Source: Candidatus Babelota bacterium
GTDB lineage: Bacteria; Babelota; Babeliae; Babelales; Vermiphilaceae
Direction: 5' to 3'
Assembly: GCA_026388985.1 (NCBI GenBank)
Contig: JAPLIS010000013.1
Location: forward strand, 46,269-110,268
Length of the DNA stretch: 64,000 bases
The notes under the pieces were generated by a model that was not told the DNA's origin, made no database searches, and saw only the letters and a program-made list of their open reading frames with translations. Each line of letters begins with the position of its first letter. The first letter of the stretch is position 1. The position numbers and the translations under genes were made by a program. Below are positions 44,949 to 53,725 of this stretch, piece after piece.

Positions 44949-47225
44949 ATGAAAAAATTATTAATTGTAGAATCACCAGCTAAAATAAAAACAATCAAAA
45001 AGTTTTTAGGTGATGACTTTGTCATCATGTCCACTATGGGGCACGTAAAAGATCTGCCAACAAAAAAAATTGGCGTCTCTATCAATAACGAAGTTACTAT
45101 CGAATATGTACCTATAAAAGATAAAGAAAAAACGATTGCTGACATTTGCAAAGCTGCGCAAAAAGCTGATGAAATTTATCTTGGTACCGATCCTGATAGA
45201 GAAGGTGAAATTATTGCCTGGCTTATCGCAGAAGAAATAAAAAAAGTTGCTAAAAAAACTGCCAAAATGTATCGCATCGTGTTTAACGAAATTACCAAAG
45301 AAGCCATTTTACACGCAATTGAACATCCAGGCACTATTGATAACGAAAAAGTTGCCGCACAACAAGCACGACGCGTTCTTGATAGATGGGTGGGATATGA
45401 AGTATCTCCTGTTTTATGGCGCAAACTAGCCCCAGGACTATCGGCAGGCAGAGTGCAATCGGTCTCATTACGTTTGATTTGTGATCGTGAAAAATCGATT
45501 CGTGATTTTAGAGCTGAAGAATACTGGTCCATTGAAGGGGTATTTAAGCATGATAAAGATGAAATTACCGCCGCACTAACTCATGTCGGCAAAAAAAAAC
45601 TTGAAATCACTAATCAAAAAGCAGCTGAATTAACGCAAGAGGCGGTAAAAAAAGAATCATTTATTATTGATTCAATTACTGATAAAAAACGTCTTAAAAA
45701 TCCACAACCTCCTTTTATGACCAGCACTCTGCAACAGGCTGCCTATAACCGCCTCGGTTTTTCAGTAAAAAAAACCATGCAAGTTGCGCAACGTTTATAT
45801 GAAGGTGTGCCTCTTGAAGATGCCAACTCACCCGTTGCTCTTATCACCTATATGCGTACCGATTCATTACGCCTTTCAGATACGGCGATCACCCAAGCAC
45901 GCTCATATATCGACAAACATTTTGATAAAAAATATTTACCGAAAAGCCCTGTTATATTTGGTAAAAAAAGTAAAAGCAAAGCACAAGACGCACACGAAGC
46001 AATTCGCCCCATTAATGTCAGCTTAACACCTGAATATGTGCAAAAACATGTGCCCGCTGATCAGGCAAAACTATATCAACTTATTTGGCAACGCTTTGTC
46101 TCTTGCCAGATGGAATCAGCCCTGTATGCGCAACGACAAGTAGTGATAACGGGCGGTAAATTTATATTTAAAGTAACCGGATCAACTCTTATTTTTGACG
46201 GGTACTTAAAAGTATATGGTATCAGCGATGAAGATGAAGATAAAGATGAAAAAGTAAAATTACCGGGCAACTTAGAAGAGAAAAAAGATGTTGATTTAAA
46301 AAAAATAAACTCAAAACAACACTTCACGCTGCCACAGCCACGATATACTGAAGCCTCTCTGGTTAAAGAAATGGAAAAAGAAGGTATCGGACGACCAAGT
46401 ACCTATGCCACTATTTTAAACACTATCTGCGCACGAGCGTACACACAGCTTGACGCAAAAAAACGCTTTATTCCCACTGAGTTGGGCATGACAGTAACTG
46501 AATTGTTAGTCAACAATTTGCCTAAAATTATGGACCCCAAATTCACTGCTCATATGGAAGAAGATTTGGATAAAATTGCCAATGGGGACATTCAAAGAGA
46601 CACTCTTCTTAAAGAATTTTATACCACCTTCCAACAAGACTTAGAGCATTTTGTAGGTGCCGCTAAAGAATCCAAAAAGGCCGCATTAGCAACAGGATTG
46701 CAGTGCCCGCAGTGCACAACAGATGATAAAGGCATGCTGGTCATTCGATTCGGAAAGGCTGGTGAATTTGTTGGCTGTTCACACTATCCAGAATGCACCT
46801 TCACCTCAAACTTTAAAAGAGATGAGCAAGGAGTATTAGAACTTGTTGAAGCAGAAAAACCACAAATACTTGCTGAACAGTGCCCACAATGCCAAAAACC
46901 TTTACGCCAAGTACGTGGTAAATTTGGTGAATTTGTAGCATGCTCTGGGTATCCAGAATGTACCTATATTTACCGTGAAGTTGCTGGCTTTACCTGCCCA
47001 CTCTGCAAAAAGGGTGAAGTTGCGCGCAAAATGTGGCGTGGTGGTAAGTTCTGGGGATGTGATAATTATCCAAAATGTAAGTTTTCAGTCTTTGATGAAA
47101 TAGAAGAAACTCCCTGCCCACAATGCCAAAAGATGCCTTTTTTAATTAAAAAGACCAGCAAAAAAGGCGTGGTAACGTATACCTGCTTTGATAAAACATG
47201 TGGCTATAAAAAAGAAGCTGAATAA
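44949..47225 (+). CDS. topA: DNA topoisomerase I
   Basis: 758 residues. TOPRIM start KKLLIVESPAKIKTIKKFLG, acidic GTDPDREGE, active-site Tyr segment ITYMRTDS. After the core (RPSTYATIL) come three to four C4 zinc fingers from about residue 580 (CPQCTTDDKG, CPQCQKPLR, CPLCKKGE, CPQCQKMP). It relaxes negative supercoils, opposing gyrase. AGGGG lies 5 nt before the ATG. Confidence 0.97.
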   Translation: MKKLLIVESPAKIKTIKKFLGDDFVIMSTMGHVKDLPTKKIGVSINNEVTIEYVPIKDKEKTIADICKAAQKADEIYLGTDPDREGEIIAWLIAEEIKKVAKKTAKMYRIVFNEITKEAILHAIEHPGTIDNEKVAAQQARRVLDRWVGYEVSPVLWRKLAPGLSAGRVQSVSLRLICDREKSIRDFRAEEYWSIEGVFKHDKDEITAALTHVGKKKLEITNQKAAELTQEAVKKESFIIDSITDKKRLKNPQPPFMTSTLQQAAYNRLGFSVKKTMQVAQRLYEGVPLEDANSPVALITYMRTDSLRLSDTAITQARSYIDKHFDKKYLPKSPVIFGKKSKSKAQDAHEAIRPINVSLTPEYVQKHVPADQAKLYQLIWQRFVSCQMESALYAQRQVVITGGKFIFKVTGSTLIFDGYLKVYGISDEDEDKDEKVKLPGNLEEKKDVDLKKINSKQHFTLPQPRYTEASLVKEMEKEGIGRPSTYATILNTICARAYTQLDAKKRFIPTELGMTVTELLVNNLPKIMDPKFTAHMEEDLDKIANGDIQRDTLLKEFYTTFQQDLEHFVGAAKESKKAALATGLQCPQCTTDDKGMLVIRFGKAGEFVGCSHYPECTFTSNFKRDEQGVLELVEAEKPQILAEQCPQCQKPLRQVRGKFGEFVACSGYPECTYIYREVAGFTCPLCKKGEVARKMWRGGKFWGCDNYPKCKFSVFDEIEETPCPQCQKMPFLIKKTSKKGVVTYTCFDKTCGYKKEAE

Positions 47226-47259
47226 ATAAAAGAACTCTCTTGTTTTAAATAGCAGATTA

Positions 47260-47344
47260 ATTAAGAGAATAGAGTAATTAAAATAGTAGAGTCTTTAAAA
47301 GACTAGAGCAATTAAAAGAATAGAGTATTTAAAAGGGCGTAGCT
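47260..47344. repeat. Five tandem 17-nt repeats
   Basis: Consensus ATTAAAAGAATAGAGTA, units at 47260, 47277, 47294, 47311 and 47328. The last unit is partly converted into the left arm of the terminator at 47331-47362. No spacers, so not CRISPR. Confidence 0.8.
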
Positions 47345-47362
47345 TAAACACTACGCCCTTTT
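47331..47362. terminator. Bidirectional terminator between topA and metG
   Basis: 12-bp perfect stem AAAAGGGCGTAG (47331-47342)/CTACGCCCTTTT (47351-47362) with A/T tracts on both sides, between convergent genes. Confidence 0.9.
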
Positions 47363-47446
47363 AATATAACCTCTCCCCACACTTTCCCCTGGCCCTTCTT
47401 AACTAAAAGCGTAAAAAAAGGAATTTAGACAAATCAATAAAAACAT

Positions 47447-49384
47447 TTATTTTAATCGCATACCATTATGCACAGGCATGGCAACGGTTGCCATACGAGG
47501 CACACCGTCAACATCATCCGCCATCAACATCATACCCTGCGATTCTAATCCTGCCATTTTACGTGGTTTTAAGTTAAATGCAAAAATACCCTGCTTGCCT
47601 ATCAAATCAGCCGGTGCATAAAACTTTTTAATGCCACCCAAAATCTGCCGCATTCCTTTATCACCAAAATCGATCTGCATTTTAAGCAATTTATCTGAAC
47701 TTTCTACTGGCTCGCATGCTACTATGGTGCCAACAACTAAAGCAACCTTTGCAAAATCCTCAAAAGCAATGGTTTCACTATCAGATACTACCTGTTTACC
47801 CGGTTCTAACTGCACAACTGGCTCCATGGATTCCTTTATAATTTCAATTTTTTCAAACAATGACGGCATTTTTTTTACTACAAATGTTTTACCCCAACTG
47901 CCCAATTCAAGATTTTCAAGTGAATCAGTATGCTGATTCAATGGTAGTCCCAACCCCTGCAACAACTGTTCCATTTTACCTGGCATAACTGGCCACAATA
48001 ATATGGCTACAGCATGTATACTGTGTGCAGTAGCTGATATAACTTCTTTAAATTCTACAGAACTTTTATCTACTATTTTCCACGGTTGAGCTGCATGAAA
48101 ATAAGCATTCACTTTATGAATAAAATGCCATACTTTAGCCAAAGCTAAATGGAACATACACTCTGCCATATAATTTTCAACTTCTGCAATCATATCCCAC
48201 GCTTCACCGCGAAGCACTAATGCACTATCTGACCACACAGCTGGTGCTGACACCGTATATTCAACGGCGGTATCTGCCACCGCTTTTAATGCCAAAGTGC
48301 TCATACGCTGAACTAAATTGCCTAAATCATTAGCAAGCTCTGAAGTAATCCTTTGCTCTAAATCAGCAATACTAAATTCACCATCCTGATTAACCGCAAT
48401 TTGTCGCATTAAATAATAACGAACCGCATCGGCTCCATATGTTTTATGTAACTCCATCGGATCAATAGCATTACCCAAAGACTTGGACATTTTTTGTTTA
48501 TCAACTTTTATCCAGCCATGCACCAATAATTGTGTTGGCAATGGCAACCCTGCTGCCATTAAAAATGCTGGCCAATAGGCGCCATGAAACCGCACAATAT
48601 CTTTACCCAATACTTGTATGTTTGCCGGCCACCAAGTGGCAAAAAGCTCTGGATCTGTTGGATAACCAATAGCTGTTAAATAATTACATAACGCTTCAGC
48701 CCATACATACACCGTATGCTTAGTATCTCCTGGAAACGGAACACCCCACGCAACGGTGGTGCGTGAAATACTTAAATCTTTAAGCCCGCCTTGTACAAAG
48801 CTGATAACTTCATTTGCGCGCTCACGCGGAAGAATAAAGTCAGGATTGTCTTTATAAAATTCTAACAAACTATCCTGATATGCTGACAACCTAAAAAAGT
48901 AGGTTTCTTCTGAAAGATAGGTGGTGGCCCTAGCGCATGATGGACATGCTGGCCCTACAGAATCAACCGCTTTTTCGGTAACAAACGTTTCACACGGGGT
49001 ACAATACCACCCTTCATACAAAGAACTATAAATCGCATTGTTTTCACACAAGGCATTAATAAATTCTTGCGCCCCATAAATATGTTTTTTATCGGTGGTA
49101 CGGATAAATATATTGTTACTTATACCATACGCATCCCATGCCTGTTTATAGGCGGGAATAAACTCATCAACAAATAACTGTGGCGATTTACCTGCCTGTT
49201 GAGCCGCCTGTGCAACTTTTTGCCCATGTTCATCAGTACCCGTTACAAACATAACCTCTTTACCTTGTAACCGGGCCCAGCGGGCAAGAACATCTGCCAA
49301 TAATGTTGCGTATAAAGAACCTAAATGCGGCTTAGCCGTTACATAATAAATAGGGGTAGTAACATAAAATTGTTCACGTTCCAT
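47447..49384 (-). CDS. metG: Methionyl-tRNA synthetase
   Basis: 645 residues, class I. PHLGS signature near residue 20 (HIGH-type), zinc knuckle with CTPC and CPSC, KMSKS motif (KMSKSLGN, about 300). A C-terminal Trbp111-like tRNA-binding domain contains VVGTIVACEPVESSDKLLKMQIDFG and MMLMADD. Normal full-length enzyme. Confidence 0.97.
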   Translation of the reverse strand: MEREQFYVTTPIYYVTAKPHLGSLYATLLADVLARWARLQGKEVMFVTGTDEHGQKVAQAAQQAGKSPQLFVDEFIPAYKQAWDAYGISNNIFIRTTDKKHIYGAQEFINALCENNAIYSSLYEGWYCTPCETFVTEKAVDSVGPACPSCARATTYLSEETYFFRLSAYQDSLLEFYKDNPDFILPRERANEVISFVQGGLKDLSISRTTVAWGVPFPGDTKHTVYVWAEALCNYLTAIGYPTDPELFATWWPANIQVLGKDIVRFHGAYWPAFLMAAGLPLPTQLLVHGWIKVDKQKMSKSLGNAIDPMELHKTYGADAVRYYLMRQIAVNQDGEFSIADLEQRITSELANDLGNLVQRMSTLALKAVADTAVEYTVSAPAVWSDSALVLRGEAWDMIAEVENYMAECMFHLALAKVWHFIHKVNAYFHAAQPWKIVDKSSVEFKEVISATAHSIHAVAILLWPVMPGKMEQLLQGLGLPLNQHTDSLENLELGSWGKTFVVKKMPSLFEKIEIIKESMEPVVQLEPGKQVVSDSETIAFEDFAKVALVVGTIVACEPVESSDKLLKMQIDFGDKGMRQILGGIKKFYAPADLIGKQGIFAFNLKPRKMAGLESQGMMLMADDVDGVPRMATVAMPVHNGMRLK

Positions 49385-49584
49385 AAGATAAGCACTCTTT
49401 ATTTAAATATATTCTCTATTATTCACCCTTCTAGCATAAACCATCCCAAAAATCTTGTCGAAATAACAAACAAACCGTGATCACCGTGACAGTAGTGAAT
49501 AGCTACTTGCCTGGGCCTTTAACATGCATCAAAAAATAAAAAAATAGAGAAATTGCTCTTGAACATATACACCGATTATGTTAA

Positions 49585-49631
49585 TCCTATAGCTGCACTA
49601 TCGCATACGATTCATGACATAGGACACACTT
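49585..49631 (+). promoter_or_regulatory. Possible Shine-Dalgarno-blocking hairpin before the GT2 gene
   Basis: TCCTAT (49585-49590) is complementary to ATAGGA (49619-49624), which holds the AGGA serving the GTG at 49632. A TCG-CATA-CGA mini-hairpin lies between. Only 6 bp, so weak alone. Confidence 0.3.
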
Positions 49632-50489
49632 GTGAAACAGATAAGCATATACTTTTTTAGCCCCATACTACGTATATTTTTTTTAAACAGCTTGCTTTTG
49701 ATTACTTTTACGCTAGACGCTGACCCTGCACTAATCGCTGAAAAAAATATGGTGATTATTATCCCTTCATACAATAATAGCAGATACTATAAAGCTAATG
49801 TAGATTCAGTACTTTCTCAAAAATACACCAATTTTAGAGCTATTTATATTGATGATTGTTCCCCTGATGGCACGGGCGCTTTGGTAGAAGAATATATTAA
49901 ACACTATGACACTGATCACCGCATAACGTTAATTAAAAACAGCACACGGCACGGGGCATTAGCCAACTTATATCATGCAATACATTCATGCGATAACAAT
50001 GACATCATCCTAACACTTGATGGTGACGATTGGTTTGCACACAAAAAAGTATTATCAAAAATTAACCAATACTATCAAAATCCTGATACCTGGATGACCT
50101 ACGGACAATTTAAACACTATCCAAGCAATAAACATGGTGGCTGCATTCAGCTTCCCTATAAGGTTATTAAAAATAATTCCTATCGCAACTACCCCTGGGT
50201 GACATCACAATTACGTACTTTTTATGCATGGCTCTTTAAACGTATACAAAAAGAAGATCTCTTATATGAAGGTGATTTTTTTGCAATGACCTATGATCAA
50301 GCGATAATGTTCCCCATGCTAGAAATGTCTGGCGGCAGATCAACATTTATTCCTGACTATATATATATGTATAACAGATTAAACCCGATAAACGATGACA
50401 AAGTAAATCAGGGCTTACAGGCTTATTTAGAAAAACATATTCGATCACAAAAACGATACACACGCTTAAAGCCCCTTATAAAAATATAA
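49632..50489 (+). CDS. Exported family-2 glycosyltransferase
   Basis: 285 residues, GTG start with AGGA upstream. An N-terminal hydrophobic signal (residues about 7-32) precedes a GT2 (GT-A fold) domain: VIIPSYNNSRYYKANVDSVL, FRAIYIDDCSPDGTG, and the metal/nucleotide-sugar DxD in LTLDGDDWFA. A late region with the MFPMLEMSGG segment follows. Such enzymes normally act on the cytosolic side; a cleavable export signal would put it in the periplasm or outside, unless the segment is an uncleaved anchor. Paralogous to the next gene. First of four glycan-related genes. Confidence 0.85.
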   Translation: MKQISIYFFSPILRIFFLNSLLLITFTLDADPALIAEKNMVIIIPSYNNSRYYKANVDSVLSQKYTNFRAIYIDDCSPDGTGALVEEYIKHYDTDHRITLIKNSTRHGALANLYHAIHSCDNNDIILTLDGDDWFAHKKVLSKINQYYQNPDTWMTYGQFKHYPSNKHGGCIQLPYKVIKNNSYRNYPWVTSQLRTFYAWLFKRIQKEDLLYEGDFFAMTYDQAIMFPMLEMSGGRSTFIPDYIYMYNRLNPINDDKVNQGLQAYLEKHIRSQKRYTRLKPLIKI

Positions 50490-50529
50490 AGATATTTATT
50501 TTTTAACATTGTTACATAGGAAAAATATC

Positions 50530-51414
50530 ATGAAACATACACTATTAAAAACCATTACTGGTAACCCTCTCTTCATTTTTTTCAACAGCTTACTTTTAAG
50601 CACTTTTTTGCTACACGCCAACCCTGAAATAATCACTGAAAAAAACATGGTAGTAGTTATACCTTCATACAATAACAGCAGATACTATAAAGCTAATTTA
50701 GATTCAGTGCTTTCGCAAAAATACACCAATTTTAGAGCTATCTATATTGATGATTGTTCCCCTGATGGCACGGGCGATTTGGTAGAAGAATATATTAAAC
50801 ACTATGACACTGATCATCGCATAACATTAATTAAAAACAGCGCACGGCAAGGGGCTATGGCTAACTTATATCATGCAATACATTCATGTGACGACAATGA
50901 TATCATCCTATCTCTGGATGGTGATGACTGGTTTGCACACAAAAAAGTATTATCAAAAATTAACCAATACTATCAAAATCCTGATATCTGGATTACCTAT
51001 GGCCAATCTCAAATCTATCCTGGCTATACAGATGGATGGGCCGAAGAAGTTCCCACCGAGATTCTACAACAGAATGCGTATCGTGATTATCGCTGGGTAA
51101 CTGATCATTTGCGTACTTTTTATGCATGGTTATTTAAGCGTATACAAAAAGAAGATTTATTTTATGAAGGTGATTTTTTTGCTATGACCTATGATCAGGC
51201 TATTATGTTTCCCATGCTAGAAATGTCTGGCGGCAGATCAGTATTTATTCCTGACTATATATATATTTATAACAGATTAAACCCGATAAACGATGACAAA
51301 GTAAATCAGGGCTTACAGGTTTATTTAGAACATTATATTAGATCAAAAAAACGATACACAAACCTAAAGCCTATTATAAACCCCATCCCACAAAAGGACA
51401 CCAATCATGGTTAA
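50530..51414 (+). CDS. Exported family-2 glycosyltransferase (paralogue)
   Basis: 294 residues from ATG 50530 (AGGAAAA upstream). Signal-like N-terminus KTITGNPLFIFFNSLLLSTFLLHA, then the same GT2 motifs as the previous gene (IPSYNNSRYYKANLDSVL, DDCSPDGTGD, LSLDGDDWFA). Long stretches of identity in protein and DNA show a recent tandem duplication. The most divergent part is about residues 160-190, likely the acceptor-binding loop. Overlaps the next gene by 8 nt. Confidence 0.85.
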   Translation: MKHTLLKTITGNPLFIFFNSLLLSTFLLHANPEIITEKNMVVVIPSYNNSRYYKANLDSVLSQKYTNFRAIYIDDCSPDGTGDLVEEYIKHYDTDHRITLIKNSARQGAMANLYHAIHSCDDNDIILSLDGDDWFAHKKVLSKINQYYQNPDIWITYGQSQIYPGYTDGWAEEVPTEILQQNAYRDYRWVTDHLRTFYAWLFKRIQKEDLFYEGDFFAMTYDQAIMFPMLEMSGGRSVFIPDYIYIYNRLNPINDDKVNQGLQVYLEHYIRSKKRYTNLKPIINPIPQKDTNHG

Positions 51415-52210
51415 AATAGCATTTCTTTTTCTGTTTATATCTGGCATTAATCATGTACAGCATTGGCACGATTTTTTTAAAGGGCATCAAGACTCTTATT
51501 CTATCTATGTACATGCTAAAACCCCACTCAACACTGATTCTTTTTTTACAACATATACACCTGTTGATACCGTAAAAACATCCTGGGCAAATACCATGAA
51601 GGCCCAAATAGTATTATTAAAAAAAGCACTAGAAGACCCCACTAATGAAAAATTTATTTTTGTTTCTGATGCAACTATCCCTTTGCATGATTTTAACACC
51701 GTATATTCACGGTGCTTGTACTATAAAGAAAGCATGTTTTATTATATGCCCAACCCTCACATAAATCCCGGAAGTGAATTTTTACACTACCACCAAACAG
51801 AACGTGATTTGCAGCCCATTGCCCGCAATAAACAATTTAAAAATTGGCAGTGGATTATATTAAACAGAAAACATGCGCAATTAATGGTTGAAGATAGATA
51901 CTATCTTCCCATTATTAGCCAATATCCATGCGACAATGAACATTACCCCTCAACTTTTTTAATTAACAAGGGATTAATTGATGAAATTATCCCACAAGAT
52001 ACCACGTATGTTGAATGGCGCAAGCCCAGAGATAATTATGACTCACCCTACACATTCACCAACCTCAACAACAATGATGAACTTTCGTTGTTATTAAAAG
52101 CACAAAAATTAGGCTTTTTATTTGCTCGCAAACTAGATAAAACGTGTGATCTAACACCACTAAATCGCTATCTCCCTTATCGCACAGAATATAAAGTTAC
52201 TACGCACTAA
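51407..52210 (+). CDS. Exported Core-2/I-branching-type glycosyltransferase (GT14-like)
   Basis: 267 residues. Signal-like start (MVKIAFLFLFISGINHVQHW) and the pattern of Core-2/I-branching enzymes: FVSDATIPLHDFNTVY (family S.x.PL..F), WQWIILNRKHAQLMV, and an acidic CDNEHYPSTFLI block. In eukaryotes this family adds branches to O-glycans in the Golgi. Family call is moderately confident; donor and acceptor are unknown. AAAGGA is 8 nt before the ATG. Confidence 0.75.
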   Translation: MVKIAFLFLFISGINHVQHWHDFFKGHQDSYSIYVHAKTPLNTDSFFTTYTPVDTVKTSWANTMKAQIVLLKKALEDPTNEKFIFVSDATIPLHDFNTVYSRCLYYKESMFYYMPNPHINPGSEFLHYHQTERDLQPIARNKQFKNWQWIILNRKHAQLMVEDRYYLPIISQYPCDNEHYPSTFLINKGLIDEIIPQDTTYVEWRKPRDNYDSPYTFTNLNNNDELSLLLKAQKLGFLFARKLDKTCDLTPLNRYLPYRTEYKVTTH

Positions 52211-52265
52211 AAACCATAAGATATGAACCTATTATAATGATCCCCTGCAAGCTATAAACTATTGA

Positions 52266-52333
52266 CCCCAGCAAAGGTGATTAGCCATACTATATATGAG
52301 TTATTATATATAAAAAAACAATTATAGCTGGGG
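52266..52333 (+). promoter_or_regulatory. Leader hairpin covering the Shine-Dalgarno of the LicD gene
   Basis: CCCCAGC (52266-52272) pairs with GCTGGGG (52327-52333), which is the Shine-Dalgarno of the ATG at 52342. An AT-rich TATATA inverted repeat lies in the loop. Confidence 0.45.
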
Positions 52334-52341
52334 CATAGTTT

Positions 52342-53034
52342 ATGGTAAAAAAAACAGTTCTTTTTGGCATAATGAGCATAATATTCCTATCTCACGCTGA
52401 AAAAATAAATGCAGAAAAAAATGATACCTATTATCATTACTTTAAAGAACCAATCGGAGAACACTATTTTGAAACAGTAGACCCCATAAATGCCGGTAAA
52501 CATTATAAAATAATGAAGATAACTGATAAAATTTTTAATAAATACAATATCAAATATTGGGCAGATGGAGGGACTTTACTCGGAGCTATGCGCCACAAAG
52601 GCTTTATACCCTGGGATAACGATAACGACATTGCCATGTTTGAAGAAGATGTAGATAAAATATTGAGCTTAAATTCGGTATTTAACACATATGGATACAG
52701 AGTGAGTCCATGGGAATGGGGAGGCATTAGAATATATCCACTCGATGGTACCTGGCCACGAGTTGATATATTTTTATGCAAACAAGACAATGATCGGATA
52801 GTACTTTCAAGAGCTGAATACCCTCATTATTATTGGCTACCAGAAGAAATCAAAACATTAAAAAGAGTACCATTTGGCCCCTTTAAAATTAATGTATGCA
52901 GTAACCCCTTAAGATTTTTACACACCTACTATGGAAAAGATGTTATGACTCACGCTCGTCACTATGTTGAGCCATGGAAGCAAGCATATACTATTATTGA
53001 TTTCAGCCCTGCTGCCTATATAATGCCCACATAA
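52342..53034 (+). CDS. Exported LicD-family protein
   Basis: 230 residues. Signal peptide (MVKKTVLFGIMSIIFLSHA) and a LicD/fukutin-like core: YWADGGTLLGAMRHKGFIPWD, NDNDIAMFEED, and PRVDIFLCK further on. LicD proteins transfer phosphocholine or similar groups to surface glycans; fukutin relatives in eukaryotes transfer ribitol phosphate. Placement after three glycosyltransferases suggests one glycan pathway. The Shine-Dalgarno lies in a hairpin. Confidence 0.85.
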   Translation: MVKKTVLFGIMSIIFLSHAEKINAEKNDTYYHYFKEPIGEHYFETVDPINAGKHYKIMKITDKIFNKYNIKYWADGGTLLGAMRHKGFIPWDNDNDIAMFEEDVDKILSLNSVFNTYGYRVSPWEWGGIRIYPLDGTWPRVDIFLCKQDNDRIVLSRAEYPHYYWLPEEIKTLKRVPFGPFKINVCSNPLRFLHTYYGKDVMTHARHYVEPWKQAYTIIDFSPAAYIMPT

Positions 53035-53093
53035 TAAAAAACTATTCTATCAAATACATACCCCTCAGCAGATATATTGGTATCTATAAAGCA

Positions 53094-53133
53094 AAAGCCC
53101 TTAACCATACCTATTGGTACCGTTAAGGGCTTT
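53094..53133. terminator. Bidirectional terminator
   Basis: 12-bp stem AAAGCCCTTAAC (53094-53105)/GTTAAGGGCTTT (53122-53133), between the LicD gene (+) and the gene at 53156 (-). Confidence 0.88.
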
Positions 53134-53155
53134 ATATATGCTCTAAAAAATTGCT

Positions 53156-53677
53156 TTAATCTATATCTGGGGGAAGGCAAAAGTCATCCGGCTCTAAATC
53201 ATCATCTTCTGATTTGACACGCAATGCTAATGTATCTGAAACTCTATGTGATCCTGATTCCTCTAAATCACTATCATTCCCCGAACATCCTGATACACCA
53301 TAACAACAATCAAAATCACAATCATCACCTAACTCACTATTACAATCAAGCTCACCATATATCTCATTGTTCTCAAGATACATCAAAGCCTTGGCAAGAA
53401 GGCTTACCTGCGCTTGCAGCTTTTCAATCTCTTCTTGCATAGAACACAAGCGCTCATTTACATATGCTCCCCCCTGTGCACAAGGGCTTACTACGGGAAA
53501 TTCTGGATCACCCAATTGCGCTCCACCCGAACGGCACACACGTATACCAACGCCACACCCTACCGCACGCCGCGCATTCAGACTAACATCTTGCTCATAC
53601 TTTTCCCGTGGAGCAGCATTCAGTGACAATCCGACCATTCCAACACATGCCACTACCATTACTATTACTTTTTTCAT
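53156..53677 (-). CDS. Exported Cys-rich coiled-coil protein
   Basis: Unrecognised 173-residue protein. Signal peptide MKKVIVMVVACVGMVGLSLNA, a short coiled-coil (about residues 80-103, MQEEIEKLQAQVSLLAKALMYL), a Cys/Asp cluster (DCNSELGDDCDFDCCYG) and an acidic tail. Could be a small surface or periplasmic protein stabilised by disulfides. Confidence 0.7.
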   Translation of the reverse strand: MKKVIVMVVACVGMVGLSLNAAPREKYEQDVSLNARRAVGCGVGIRVCRSGGAQLGDPEFPVVSPCAQGGAYVNERLCSMQEEIEKLQAQVSLLAKALMYLENNEIYGELDCNSELGDDCDFDCCYGVSGCSGNDSDLEESGSHRVSDTLALRVKSEDDDLEPDDFCLPPDID

Positions 53678-53725
53678 ACTCTTTTTTCCTATTCATTAAT
53701 ACCTATGCTCACCAACCATGTTGCT

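Noticed and set aside
47260..47344. CRISPR-like array
   Set aside because: Units are 17 nt, directly adjacent and degenerate, with no spacers and no cas genes.
49441..49631. Mobile-element boundary before the glycosyltransferase cluster
   Set aside because: I looked for inverted ends, target duplications, transposase or integrase genes and tRNA attachment sites and saw none.
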